The position numbers and the translations under genes are program-made. A DNA stretch of 64,000 bases from UBA4416 sp964543545 (GTDB taxonomy: Bacteria > Bacteroidota > Bacteroidia > B-17B0 > Aurantibacillaceae): NCBI GenBank assembly GCA_964543545.1, contig CAZIYT010000002.1, forward strand, positions 992,001-1,056,000. Reading direction: 5' to 3'. Below the pieces are notes generated by a model that saw only the letters and a program-made list of their open reading frames with translations, had not been told where the DNA came from and did not search any database. Within the stretch, counting starts at the first letter, position 1; each line of letters starts with the position of its first letter. Positions 1 through 8,405 of the stretch are shown one piece after another.

Positions 1-1351
1 ACACTTTCCTTGAGATCTTGTGGCCGCTGTTATCGGTGAGTATGACGAAATATTCGCCGCTGTACAAGGTTTTGGTATCGAAATACACCATCGTGCTTCC
101 CTGGTACAGAAAGGCTTTGTCTACCAGCCTGCCTCCGATATCATACAAGGACACCTCGTAGGTTTCTTCCACCAGGTCTTTCACCTGCACGGCAAGGAGC
201 TCACTCGAAGGATTAGGAAACACAGTGACATTGATGACTTCCGTTTTCCGGTCATGTAACCCCGTTGCGGAGGTATAGGTTGTTGTCGGCTCCGATACAG
301 AGCTAACTTTAGAGGCGGTTTTGTTGCCGTAGTAGGTCGGCCCGATCAGGTAAGGATAGGCAGAGTTCCAATTCGCATCCACCGTCGCAAAATAGCAATA
401 GGTGCCATTGGGATATTCCGGCGTTACACAAAAGCGCCCGTTATGCTCGTCGAGGTAATCGGGTGTGGCGGCACTTGTGGCAATGTATTCGTAATCTTCG
501 CGGAAGGTTCCCAAAGGATAAGTAGAGCTTACCGGCGGGCCGGCAGTTACCGTAGCACCGGTATATAAGGTGGTACGCGTGGTGATGTTCCTCAGCACCC
601 AGCTGGATTTCATGCGGACGATGCCGCCTGTGCCATCCACATTTTTATAGCCGTAAGCGCCATATACCGGGAAGCCATCATAGGCGTAGCCGATCAGCGG
701 TGAATGTGTGCCGGCATCGATGCCATACAGCCCATCGGCATCGTATAAATTACAAACGGTAGAGATCACATTAAGATCGAGATCGAAAGCGCTCGGATTC
801 TGGTGATGGTGGTAATTTCCCATCGCAGGATGTCCTTTGGAACAATCAAAGCCGCCGCGCTCTGCTACAATCGCGTCCCTGTTCCAGATGCCGTCGCCCA
901 TGCCGCCGGTAGGTCCACCAGCCATGCTATTGCTGGAGCTCTTCCAGGAAGCACCGTCGCGGTAATCGAACATGGCTACACCATTGATAAACACGCCGAT
1001 ATTGCCACCGCTGGTTGGCGTGAGGGAACCGGTGTTCTGTGCCGGTGCCAAAGGAAATTTGAAGATGGCATTCTGGCTCGATGCCAGCGAAGGATTACCA
1101 TCCAGGAAAGGCCCCGTCACATAAGCCGGGATTCCCTGCGTAGTAATGTAAACGGAAGTTGCGGAGTATTGCACACTCTGCACATTGGCCGTAAGCCCGG
1201 CATCGGTAATGGCGGTAGAGTTGCCAGATACATAATGCCTGCCTTTGATGGTATTGTTCTGAAGCCAGGATGTCACGGCAGGACTAAGCTGCGCCTGACC
1301 TGCCATTACTGTATATAAAGAAAGCGCCGTAAAAATTAACCTTTTCATCAT
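1..1351 (-). CDS. YHYH-domain protein with type IX (type A) C-terminal sorting domain, 3' end cut by window
   Basis: This is a secreted protein of about 450 residues whose last residues fall outside the window. It starts at ATG 1351 (a second ATG follows at 1348) with a hydrophobic signal peptide ending near VMAGQAQ. The middle has a GNYHHHQNP motif followed by a GYAYDGFPVYGAYGY segment; both are hallmarks of the YHYH domain (PF14240), whose biochemical role I do not know. The C-terminus contains VFPNPSSE and later GEYFVILTD, the pattern of the type A Por/T9SS sorting domain that sends cargo through the SprA-containing secretion system encoded at 26624-33994. The frame is open to base 1. The His-rich motif is a slight variant of the usual YHYH. 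Family assignment is fairly sure; function is unknown. Confidence 0.85.
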   Translation of the reverse strand, partial: MMKRLIFTALSLYTVMAGQAQLSPAVTSWLQNNTIKGRHYVSGNSTAITDAGLTANVQSVQYSATSVYITTQGIPAYVTGPFLDGNPSLASSQNAIFKFPLAPAQNTGSLTPTSGGNIGVFINGVAMFDYRDGASWKSSSNSMAGGPTGGMGDGIWNRDAIVAERGGFDCSKGHPAMGNYHHHQNPSAFDLDLNVISTVCNLYDADGLYGIDAGTHSPLIGYAYDGFPVYGAYGYKNVDGTGGIVRMKSSWVLRNITTRTTLYTGATVTAGPPVSSTYPLGTFREDYEYIATSAATPDYLDEHNGRFCVTPEYPNGTYCYFATVDANWNSAYPYLIGPTYYGNKTASKVSSVSEPTTTYTSATGLHDRKTEVINVTVFPNPSSELLAVQVKDLVEETYEVSLYDIGGRLVDKAFLYQGSTMVYFDTKTLYSGEYFVILTDNSGHKISRKV

Positions 1352-1691
1352 TGAATTGTTTAACGGTTGAATAAACTGAATATGAAATTAGAGTATAGGA
1401 ATGACGCTAACATTTTTTATAGACCAAGCCTGTATTTTTAGAGGTATAATATCTTACATTGTGTAACTTTATCCGGAATTTGAGAAAGCATCCGGATGAT
1501 TATAAATGAAACGATGGAACACGGATGACGCAGATGATTAAGACAGGCACAGATTGAACGGAATATAGATACGCACGGAATTCCTGTGATATGTTTCTTA
1601 TATGACCTTCTATTTGTACTGAACGTAGTCGAAGTATGCCTTATATGGTTAAATTAATAAAACCCAATTAAACGATAAATAATAAAGCATT
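1352..1691. other. Intergenic region, 340 bp, divergent promoters and repeats
   Basis: No credible gene lies here. The region separates the divergent YHYH and GAPDH genes and must contain both promoters, although I see no exact TAnnTTTG element close to either start. From about 1513 to 1590 it holds a degenerate dispersed segment rich in ACACGG/ACGCAG words, of a kind I recall from other Bacteroidota intergenic regions (unverified). A second repeat occupies 1599-1651. Confidence 0.6.
1599..1651. repeat. Dispersed CTTATATG repeat split by a small hairpin element
   Basis: The outer parts (CTTATATGACCTTCTAT and TGCCTTATATGGTTAAAT) match the right arm of the repeat at 41782-41815, where the two parts are contiguous. 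Here about 23 bases are inserted between them. The insert is a hairpin with GTACT/AGTA arms around a GAACGTAGTCGA loop, which resembles the loop family at 8372-8397. Confidence 0.6.
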
Positions 1692-2690
1692 ATGAAAAAA
1701 ATAAATATTGCGATCAACGGCTTTGGAAGAATAGGCCGTGTCTTCCTGAGAAATGCCATTACCAACCCACAGATCAATATTGTAGCGATCAATGATATTA
1801 CCGATTCTACAACCCTGGCCCACCTGCTGAAATACGATTCGGTGCACCGCAAGTTCAACGGCGAAGTGAAGCACGATACCGACCACCTCTACATCGATGG
1901 AAAAGAGATTAAGATCTTCGCTTCCAAAGACCCGGAAAACCTGCCCTGGAAAGCGCTGGATATCGACATCGTGATCGAATCCACCGGCTTATTTCTGGAT
2001 AAAGCCTCTGCTCAGAAACACCTGAACGCAGGCGCTAAAAAGATCATCTTATCGGCTCCTGCCAAAGACGACGATATTAAAACCATTGTGATGGGCGTAA
2101 ACGATGAGCTGCTCAATGGCGACGACATCATCGTTTCCAATGCTTCCTGCACCACCAACTGCGCGGCGCCTATGCTGAAAGTATTGCAGCAATGGGGCAT
2201 CGAAGAGGCTTACGTAACCACCGTACACTCATACACGGGCGATCAGCGCCTGCACGATGCGCCGCACAAAGACCTGCGCAGAGCCAGGGCTGCCGCGATG
2301 AGCATTATTCCTACCAGCACCGGCGCTGCCAAAGCACTCGGAAAGATTTTCCCGGACATGGAAGATAAGCTCGGCGGATGCGGCATGCGCGTGCCTGTGC
2401 CTGACGGCTCGCTCACCGACATTACCTGCGTACTCACGCAATACCCAAGCGTGGAGCAGATCAACAATGCTTTTAAACTGGCATCGGAGACGCACCTGAA
2501 AAACATCATGGAGTACACGGTTGATCCTTTGGTATCAGTGGATGTGATCGGTAATCCGCACTCCGTGGTATTCGATTCGGAATTTACGAGCGTCGTCGGC
2601 AACCTGGTGAAAATCATCGGCTGGTACGATAACGAATACGGTTACAGCAACCGCCTCGTAGACCTGGCTTTGAAGATGCAGTCATTTTAA
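1692..2690 (+). CDS. gap: Type I glyceraldehyde-3-phosphate dehydrogenase
   Basis: This enzyme oxidises and phosphorylates glyceraldehyde 3-phosphate to 1,3-bisphosphoglycerate with NAD+ in the cytoplasm, in glycolysis and gluconeogenesis. The 332 residues have the usual family length. The N-terminal Rossmann motif INGFGRIGR is at residues 8-16, the catalytic Cys153 lies in SNASCTTNC, and His179 in TVHSYT is the catalytic base. The C-terminus has WYDNEYGYSNR. Asp35 after the second beta strand suits NAD preference. It is a single-gene unit. A class I aldolase gene of the same pathway is at 48087. Confidence 0.97.
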   Translation: MKKINIAINGFGRIGRVFLRNAITNPQINIVAINDITDSTTLAHLLKYDSVHRKFNGEVKHDTDHLYIDGKEIKIFASKDPENLPWKALDIDIVIESTGLFLDKASAQKHLNAGAKKIILSAPAKDDDIKTIVMGVNDELLNGDDIIVSNASCTTNCAAPMLKVLQQWGIEEAYVTTVHSYTGDQRLHDAPHKDLRRARAAAMSIIPTSTGAAKALGKIFPDMEDKLGGCGMRVPVPDGSLTDITCVLTQYPSVEQINNAFKLASETHLKNIMEYTVDPLVSVDVIGNPHSVVFDSEFTSVVGNLVKIIGWYDNEYGYSNRLVDLALKMQSF

Positions 2691-2725
2691 TATTAGTACA
2701 ATATTTCATTTTTTGGGTTTAACCA

Positions 2726-2826
2726 ATTCCTCCTTTGAAGGAGGTGGCCGAAGGCCGGAGGATGTGTTCAACAAAAAACAAGAACACATCTCCCGCCCTA
2801 TGGGCAGCCTCTTGGAAAGAGGGAAT
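2726..2826. repeat. 101-bp cruciform-like inverted repeat
   Basis: The left arm begins ATTCC and ends GATGTGTTC (2761-2769); the right arm begins GAACACATC (2782-2790) and ends GGGAAT. Each arm also contains two small hairpins: CCTCCTT/AAGGAGG (2729-2744) and GGCC-gaa-GGCC (2746-2756) on the left, GCCC-tat-GGGC (2795-2805) and CCTCTT-gga-AAGAGG (2808-2822) on the right. The hairpin stems differ in sequence between arms but stay paired. It lies between gap and the SRPBCC gene and could also fold at the 3' end of the gap transcript. Confidence 0.75.
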
Positions 2827-2892
2827 CAGTTAAATGCTTTGACATTTGATTTTACAGGATAGTGCTATTCTTTCTTCTCTCTGTTTTCTCCT

Positions 2893-2930
2893 CTTTTTCT
2901 CTGCGTACTACTCTGCGCTCTTTGCGTTTA
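2893..2930. repeat. Dispersed CTCTGCG...CTTTGCG repeat, copy 1
   Basis: A T/C-rich stretch ending CTCTGCGCTCTTTGCG. Similar segments occur at 41840-41892 and 52573-52613, always between genes. No open frame uses it. Confidence 0.5.
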
Positions 2931-2992
2931 AACTGAAGTCAAACAGGCACCAGGTTTGAAGTCATCATCCTAAACCTTTTAATCATACTGTT

Positions 2993-3481
2993 ATGAAAGC
3001 TTCAGATGAAACAAATAACCGGAAAGACATCGTCATTACGCGCTCTTTTACCGTGCCTCTGCAAGAAGTATGGAACGCCTGGACCGACCCGGCTATCTTC
3101 AAAAAATGGTGGGGACCCAAAACCTATACCTGCCCGCATGCCTCCATCGAGTTCAGAGTTGGCGGAAAGTACCTGGCCTGCATGAGATCAAAAGAGGGCG
3201 GGGAAATGTGGGGAACGGGAACCTACACAGAAATCGAAGAAGGCCGGAAGATCGTGATGACCGATAATTTTTCGGATAGCGAGGGAAACATCATTCCTCC
3301 CAATGAGGTGATGCCGGGCAACTGGGCGGATGAGCTGATCATCACCCTGGAATTTGATGAGAACCTTGGAAAGACCGATTTCACGCTGAAGCATGAAGGG
3401 ATTCCTCCTGAAATGTATGAGGACTGCAAAAAAGGCTGGGAAGAATCCTTCGACAAACTGGAAGGCGTTCTGAAAGGCTGA
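2993..3481 (+). CDS. SRPBCC / AHSA1-family protein
   Basis: A 162-residue soluble protein of the START/Bet v1-like fold, in the activator-of-Hsp90-ATPase homologue 1 (AHSA1) branch. The typical N-terminal pattern is present: ITRSFTVPLQEVWNAWTDP, then FKKWWGPK at about residues 36-43. The C-terminal half has the expected LEFDENLGKTDFTLKHEG strand pair and a final helix starting GWEESFDKLEG. Members bind hydrophobic ligands or have unknown roles; the substrate cannot be read from the sequence. It stands alone between two repeat-bearing spacers. The start follows a plain AT-rich leader with no Shine-Dalgarno, as is usual in this phylum. Confidence 0.9.
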   Translation: MKASDETNNRKDIVITRSFTVPLQEVWNAWTDPAIFKKWWGPKTYTCPHASIEFRVGGKYLACMRSKEGGEMWGTGTYTEIEEGRKIVMTDNFSDSEGNIIPPNEVMPGNWADELIITLEFDENLGKTDFTLKHEGIPPEMYEDCKKGWEESFDKLEGVLKG

Positions 3482-3629
3482 GTGTTTCAGCACAAGCAGA
3501 TCCGGCTACGTAAAACTACGGGCGCTTATTAAGACTCAATCTAAATTTAAGTTTACTTTAACCTTTTTTGTATTTTCCTTCACGTTATTGCGTTTATAAT
3601 CTTCATTAATTTGTGGCAGCCCGAATTTC

Positions 3630-6368
3630 ATGAAGAAATTATATACACTACTTTTTGTTTCCCTCTTCTTTCACTCCTTCTCACAGAAGCTGAATGTATC
3701 CGGTAACGTGCAGGACACGGCCGCCAAACAACCTTTGCCTTATGCCGTGGTCATGGCTGTGCGGCTGATGGATTCCACCCTCGTCAACTTTACAAGAACC
3801 GACGAGAACGGAATTTTCAGGCTTCAGTCGCTGCCGGTGGATACCTACCAGGTGATTATTTCGCATCCTAAGTTTGCCGACCAGGCTTATTTCATTTTTG
3901 GTGACAAGAAAAACCTGGACTACGATTTCGGGAAGATCATCCTCCAGCCGAAAAATGTATCGCTGGATGAAGTGACCATCTTTGCCTTTAAAGATCCGAT
4001 CTATTACAAGGGCGATACCCTGGTGTATACGGCCGACTCCTTTAAGGTGAAAGCCAATGCCACGGTGGAAGACCTGCTGAAAAAATTACCCGGGCTGAAA
4101 GTGGATAAGGACGGCAAGATTACCTCGCAGGGAAAAGCGGTAGATAAAGTTCTGGTGGACGGTGATGAATTTTTCGGCAGCGACCCCACGGTGGCTACCA
4201 AGAACCTCAATGCCAGCGCCATCGAATCGGTGCAGGTGTATGAGAAAAAAAGCGACGATGCCGCCAATTCCAACACGGGTGAGGAAACCCAAAAGATCCT
4301 GAACCTGAAGCTGAAGGACGAAGCCAAGAAAGGTTACTTCGGCAAGCTGAGCGCCGCCAGCGACTTCCAGAAGTTCTACGAAGGCGAAGCCCTGGCCAAT
4401 TATTTTAAGAAGAAGCTCAAAGTATCGGTGTTTGGCCTGGCGAGCAATACGCCGCGCTCGAGCTTCGGATGGAACGATGTGTTCAAGTACGGTCTGAATA
4501 ACGAGATGAACACAGGCTCCAACGACGATGGCGACAATTTCTATTACATGAACAACAACCAGAACCAGGGGATCCCGCAAACAATCAAATCCGGTTTCTA
4601 CTACTCCGACAGGCTTTCCAAAACAACGAAGATCGGTTTCAACTATTCTTACAATTACAACCAGCTCAACTCCCGCACCAGCAATAACTCCCAATACTTC
4701 CTGAGCGACACCACCTACTCTACCGCCAACGAAAACCAGTCGCTCCGTAAGAATGAGACACACAGCATCAATTTTACACTCGACCAGAAGCTGGATTCCT
4801 TAACGGACCTGAGCCTGATCTCGAAGGTGAAGCTGCTGAGCGACCGCGGCTCCAGCCTCGACCAAACGGACTTTATCCGTGAAGACAATGCCCGCACACG
4901 GAATACATCGATTTCCAATAATACCAAAGCCAGCGGTTATGAGCTCAATAATACCCTCAAGCTCAACAAGCGTTTTAAGAAAAAAGACCGCTTGCTGATC
5001 CTGAGCTATAATAATATGCTTTCGAAAAATGAATCGGAAGGCCTGCTGAAAACGGACAACAGCTTTTATGTGGACACAAGCTATATCAGCTCGGTGGATC
5101 AGAGAAAAACGAACCTGACCGGCAGCCAGAATCACTTTATCAGCGGCGCCTTTACCGAACCGCTCAGTAAAAAAATAAAGCTGGAAGTGTCTTATGATTT
5201 CATGTACTACAAAAGCACGCAGGATAAAAAAGCGCTGAATAATATCGGCGGCGAGTATACGCAACTGGATTCTAATTTCACCAACAACTTCCTCACCGAC
5301 AAGCAGATCAACCGTGCCGGCTTAAAGTTCATCTACGAGGTAAAGAAGCTGCGCTTTGCTGCCGGCACCAAGGCCCGGAACGTGATGGTCAACAACAACA
5401 ATGTTTTCAAGAACCAGCAGATCAAACAAAACTTCAACAACATTCTTCCTTTTGCGTCCCTGAGGTACAAGTTCTCCGACAACAAGAACATCGACTTCCG
5501 GTATACCACCAATTCGAGCAACCCGAGCGTATCGCAGCTGCAGCCGGTGCCCGATAATACCAATCCCAACTTCATCAATATCGGTAATCCCAACCTGCTT
5601 CCTACCTTCAATAACGAGTTCAATGTGAACTTTAATTCCTGGAAGCCTATCAGCGGAAAATATACCTGGTTCGGCCTGAACTATACACTCACCGACAATG
5701 ATTTTTCGGAGCGTACTTTTTACGACAGCATCGGCCGCAGCGTAAGCCAGACGATCAACGTGGACGGCAATAACTCCGGCAGCTTTTATTTCGGCACCAG
5801 CATTCCTTTTTTCTCCAAGAAGCTGGAGTTACAGCCCAATGCCAACGGCTCTCTTTCTAACAGCAAAACCATTATCAATAACCAGGAGAACCGCACCCAG
5901 GACCTGAGAACAAACGTCGGGCTGGAGATCAGGCTCAACTTCGAAAAAGTAACGGCAGGCCTCACGGGCTATGCGGAGTACAACCAATCCTCTTCCACCC
6001 TCAACACCAACAGTACCAAGCCTTACACGGCGCAGGGCATTATAGGCAACATCGGCATCGACCTTCCTAAAAAATTCCGCCTGGAAAGCGACGCCACCTA
6101 TACCATGAACGGACAGCGGAGCAACGGCTACAACATCAATTACCTGGTGTGGAACGCCTCGCTGGCAAAAACCTTTTTCAAAATGGAGAATTTCATTGTG
6201 GGCTTGTATGCCTACGATATGCTCAACCAGAACATCAGCGTGAACAGGAGCATCAACAGCAACATTATTTCGGATACGAAAACCAATATTATTTCGAGGT
6301 ACTTTTTACTGAAAGCGACTTTTAAATTCAACAGCAACAAAGTTAAGGAGGAGGGAAATGATGATTAA
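3630..6368 (+). CDS. Outer-membrane beta-barrel protein with carboxypeptidase-regulatory-like N-terminal domain
   Basis: A 912-residue TonB-receptor-like protein of the outer membrane beta-barrel family (PF14905 type). It has a signal peptide (LYTLLFVSLFFHSFSQ), then a carboxypeptidase regulatory-like beta domain at about residues 22-100 (VSGNVQDTA, FTRTDENGIFRLQSLP), a short plug-like part with LLKKLPGLKVDKDGKI and VLVDGDEFFG, and a long barrel rich in Asn, Ser and Tyr. Substrate is unknown. The next gene, a GLPGLI protein, overlaps its last 11 bases, so the two are almost certainly one transcription unit; this barrel plus GLPGLI pairing is common in Bacteroidota. Confidence 0.92.
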   Translation: MKKLYTLLFVSLFFHSFSQKLNVSGNVQDTAAKQPLPYAVVMAVRLMDSTLVNFTRTDENGIFRLQSLPVDTYQVIISHPKFADQAYFIFGDKKNLDYDFGKIILQPKNVSLDEVTIFAFKDPIYYKGDTLVYTADSFKVKANATVEDLLKKLPGLKVDKDGKITSQGKAVDKVLVDGDEFFGSDPTVATKNLNASAIESVQVYEKKSDDAANSNTGEETQKILNLKLKDEAKKGYFGKLSAASDFQKFYEGEALANYFKKKLKVSVFGLASNTPRSSFGWNDVFKYGLNNEMNTGSNDDGDNFYYMNNNQNQGIPQTIKSGFYYSDRLSKTTKIGFNYSYNYNQLNSRTSNNSQYFLSDTTYSTANENQSLRKNETHSINFTLDQKLDSLTDLSLISKVKLLSDRGSSLDQTDFIREDNARTRNTSISNNTKASGYELNNTLKLNKRFKKKDRLLILSYNNMLSKNESEGLLKTDNSFYVDTSYISSVDQRKTNLTGSQNHFISGAFTEPLSKKIKLEVSYDFMYYKSTQDKKALNNIGGEYTQLDSNFTNNFLTDKQINRAGLKFIYEVKKLRFAAGTKARNVMVNNNNVFKNQQIKQNFNNILPFASLRYKFSDNKNIDFRYTTNSSNPSVSQLQPVPDNTNPNFINIGNPNLLPTFNNEFNVNFNSWKPISGKYTWFGLNYTLTDNDFSERTFYDSIGRSVSQTINVDGNNSGSFYFGTSIPFFSKKLELQPNANGSLSNSKTIINNQENRTQDLRTNVGLEIRLNFEKVTAGLTGYAEYNQSSSTLNTNSTKPYTAQGIIGNIGIDLPKKFRLESDATYTMNGQRSNGYNINYLVWNASLAKTFFKMENFIVGLYAYDMLNQNISVNRSINSNIISDTKTNIISRYFLLKATFKFNSNKVKEEGNDD

Positions 6369-7083
6369 GCGCATGATCTTAGGATGTATTGTTGCGATAT
6401 GCAGCAACCTCGCTTACGGGCAGATCAGCTACGGCAAGATTACCTATGAGCGGAAAACCAACCTTTACAAAAAATTCAAGAACAACGGCGACGTCAAAGA
6501 GTGGCTGAGGGAAGAGGACAAAAACAAGGTGGATGTCTTCGAGCTGTATTTCAACGATACGCTCTCGGTATTCAAGCCGCAGGAAAGCGACCTGGTGGAG
6601 CGCATGAGCTGGGCTACCAGCAAGAATGTGGTGTACCAGGACCACCGCAGGAACACACGGCTGACCGAAAAAACGATCTGGGGCGAGAAGTTCCTCGTGG
6701 CGGATTCGGTACGGCACCTTACCTGGAAAATTACAGACAGCAAGCGGAAGATCTGCGGCTACCAGTGCCGTAAAGCCATCTGGACCGCCAACGATAGCAC
6801 ACGCCTCTATGCGTGGTACAGCAACGAAATTATGCCATCCATCGGCCCCGAGAGCTTTGTAGGGTTACCCGGCACCATCCTGGGCCTTGCTACCGAAGAC
6901 GGCGGTGTGATCTACTTTGCCAAAAATGTGGAGATCCTGAAACAGGATGCCACAGCCCTTGCCCCGAAAAAAACAAAGCTGAAGCTCTACCAGGTGGCTG
7001 AGCTCAGGGCCCAGCTGGAAAAACAGTATGGCAAGGAAAAGTGGGGCAAAACGATGATCTACAACAATTTCGAGATCTGGTAA
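6358..7083 (+). CDS. GLPGLI family protein
   Basis: A 241-residue secreted protein named for its conserved motif, seen here as VGLPGTILGL at about residue 178. The signal peptide is LGCIVAICSNLAYGQ. The start ATG at 6358 (or 6361) overlaps the end of the upstream barrel gene, so translation is probably coupled. The family is restricted largely to Bacteroidota, is usually encoded next to outer-membrane barrels, and has no established function; a periplasmic or surface partner role is an inference from this pairing. Confidence 0.92.
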   Translation: MMIKRMILGCIVAICSNLAYGQISYGKITYERKTNLYKKFKNNGDVKEWLREEDKNKVDVFELYFNDTLSVFKPQESDLVERMSWATSKNVVYQDHRRNTRLTEKTIWGEKFLVADSVRHLTWKITDSKRKICGYQCRKAIWTANDSTRLYAWYSNEIMPSIGPESFVGLPGTILGLATEDGGVIYFAKNVEILKQDATALAPKKTKLKLYQVAELRAQLEKQYGKEKWGKTMIYNNFEIW

Positions 7084-7132
7084 AAAAGCCTAAGCCCGGC
7101 CGCAAAAGGTAGTTCTTCCTCGTTTCTTTTTT

Positions 7133-7140
7133 TATATTTG
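7133..7140 (+). promoter_or_regulatory. TATATTTG -7 promoter element
   Basis: Exact match to the Bacteroidota -7 consensus TAnnTTTG, five bases before ATG 7146. Transcription would start at or very near that ATG, which argues against the GTG at 7140 as start and suggests a leaderless message. Confidence 0.6.
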
Positions 7141-7145
7141 TGAAG

Positions 7146-8213
7146 ATGATAAGGTATTTTTTCACCTATTGCTTTCTCCTGCTTTTTGCAGGGAATACCA
7201 TGGCCCAAATTCCGCTGGCTGCTAATGCCGGGACCAGCAGGAATATCTGTCCCGGGAGAACCGTTTCCCTGGGAGGCGCACCGGCAGCCACAGGTGGCAC
7301 GGCACCCTACTCCTATAGCTGGCAGCCTGGTACTTTCCTGAACTCGACCACGCTTCCTAATCCTACAGCCTCCTCCGTAAATACCTCCATACAATACACC
7401 CTGACCGTAACCGACAAAAACGGTAACACGGCCAGCTCCACGGTTATATTTTTTGTTGATCTCATCAACGACTTCAATGCCGGTATCGACACAGGCTATT
7501 GCCTGGGCAAGCAAAACGGCATACAGATCGGCAGCTCTTTTAATTCGTCCAACGGAGCCAATCACGTGTTTGCCTGGAACCCGGCTGCCACGCTCGATAA
7601 TGCCAACTCGCCCAATCCCACTGCTTCCAATACGGTTGTGGTACAGTATACCCTCACCGTTTCCAACGGCGGCGTGTGCCCGGATCATAAGACAATGGTA
7701 ACAGTCACACCTTTTCAGAAACCCTTTGTAGATGCCAGCCCCAGCACGGTGATCGACGAAGGCAATACCATCACGCTCAATGGCACCGGCTCGGTGTTCA
7801 ATGTATGGCTCCCGCCTTATAATATCAGGTATGCCAATACCGCTACGCCGGATGTATGGCCAATCGTTTCTACGACTTATACTCTGTTTGTGGAAGATTC
7901 ACACAAATGCACCAATTTCGATACGGTACGCGTAGATGTGATTCCGGGCGATAAGCTTTTTTTCTATAGTGCCTTTACGCCCAACGGAGATGGGGAGAAC
8001 GATCACTTCTACATCGGTAACCTCTGGAAATATCCCGACAACAATCTCAAGATCTACAACCGTTATGGTAAGATGATTTTCAGTGCCACCAATTATGCCA
8101 ACGACTGGGACGGCACTTACCTGGGCAACCAGATCCCGACCGGAACCTACTTCTATATTTTTACCGATGGCCTCAGCCAGGAGTATAAAGGGACGGTGAC
8201 ACTGTTGCGGTGA
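7146..8213 (+). CDS. Surface protein with type B (gliding-motility-associated) C-terminal sorting domain
   Basis: A secreted protein of about 355 residues. After a signal peptide (YFFTYCFLLLFAGNTMAQ) come two Ig/PKD-like modules with repeated YSWQPGTFLNS, PNPTASS and QYTLTV patterns, then a third degenerate one. The C-terminal 85 residues start FTPNGDGENDHF and contain KIYNRYGKMIF and NDWDGTYLGN: the type B gliding-motility-associated domain handled by the type IX system. I chose ATG 7146 over GTG 7140 because the -7 promoter element covers the GTG. It is probably monocistronic, ending just before a repeat pair. Function beyond surface display is unknown. Confidence 0.88.
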   Translation: MIRYFFTYCFLLLFAGNTMAQIPLAANAGTSRNICPGRTVSLGGAPAATGGTAPYSYSWQPGTFLNSTTLPNPTASSVNTSIQYTLTVTDKNGNTASSTVIFFVDLINDFNAGIDTGYCLGKQNGIQIGSSFNSSNGANHVFAWNPAATLDNANSPNPTASNTVVVQYTLTVSNGGVCPDHKTMVTVTPFQKPFVDASPSTVIDEGNTITLNGTGSVFNVWLPPYNIRYANTATPDVWPIVSTTYTLFVEDSHKCTNFDTVRVDVIPGDKLFFYSAFTPNGDGENDHFYIGNLWKYPDNNLKIYNRYGKMIFSATNYANDWDGTYLGNQIPTGTYFYIFTDGLSQEYKGTVTLLR

Positions 8214-8214
8214 T

Positions 8215-8397
8215 GTGGCTTCGACTGCGCTCAGCCACCATCCCGCTGACTAATAAATCCGACTATTGACTTCGGTTTTGCTAAGTCGGCGATTCATAGT
8301 AATAAACGAAAATATAAAAAAGCAACTATGGCTTCGCGGTGACATGTCCGCTGAAGCAATCAGCTCCATAGGTTGACTGAGCGGAGTCGAAGTCAAC
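8215..8397. repeat. Pair of inverted hairpin repeats with a shared loop (REPIN-like)
   Basis: Hairpin 1 (8215-8238) has arms GTGGCT/AGCCAC around TCGACTGCGCTC. Hairpin 2 (8372-8397) has arms GTTGACT/AGTCAAC around GAGCGGAGTCGA, which is the reverse complement of loop 1 with one change. The arms differ but stay complementary. The 130 bp between contain no gene. The same two-hairpin layout returns at 17420-17474. Confidence 0.75.
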
Positions 8398-8405
8398 GTA
8401 ATACT

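Noticed and set aside
803..1318. Plus-strand open frame of 171 codons at the window start
   Set aside because: It is the shadow of the minus-strand YHYH gene, which has a signal peptide, domain motif and sorting domain.
1352..1691. tRNA or other structured RNA gene in the larger spacers
   Set aside because: I looked through the spacers for cloverleaf-like pairing with a TTCGANNC loop and found only short hairpins and repeats.
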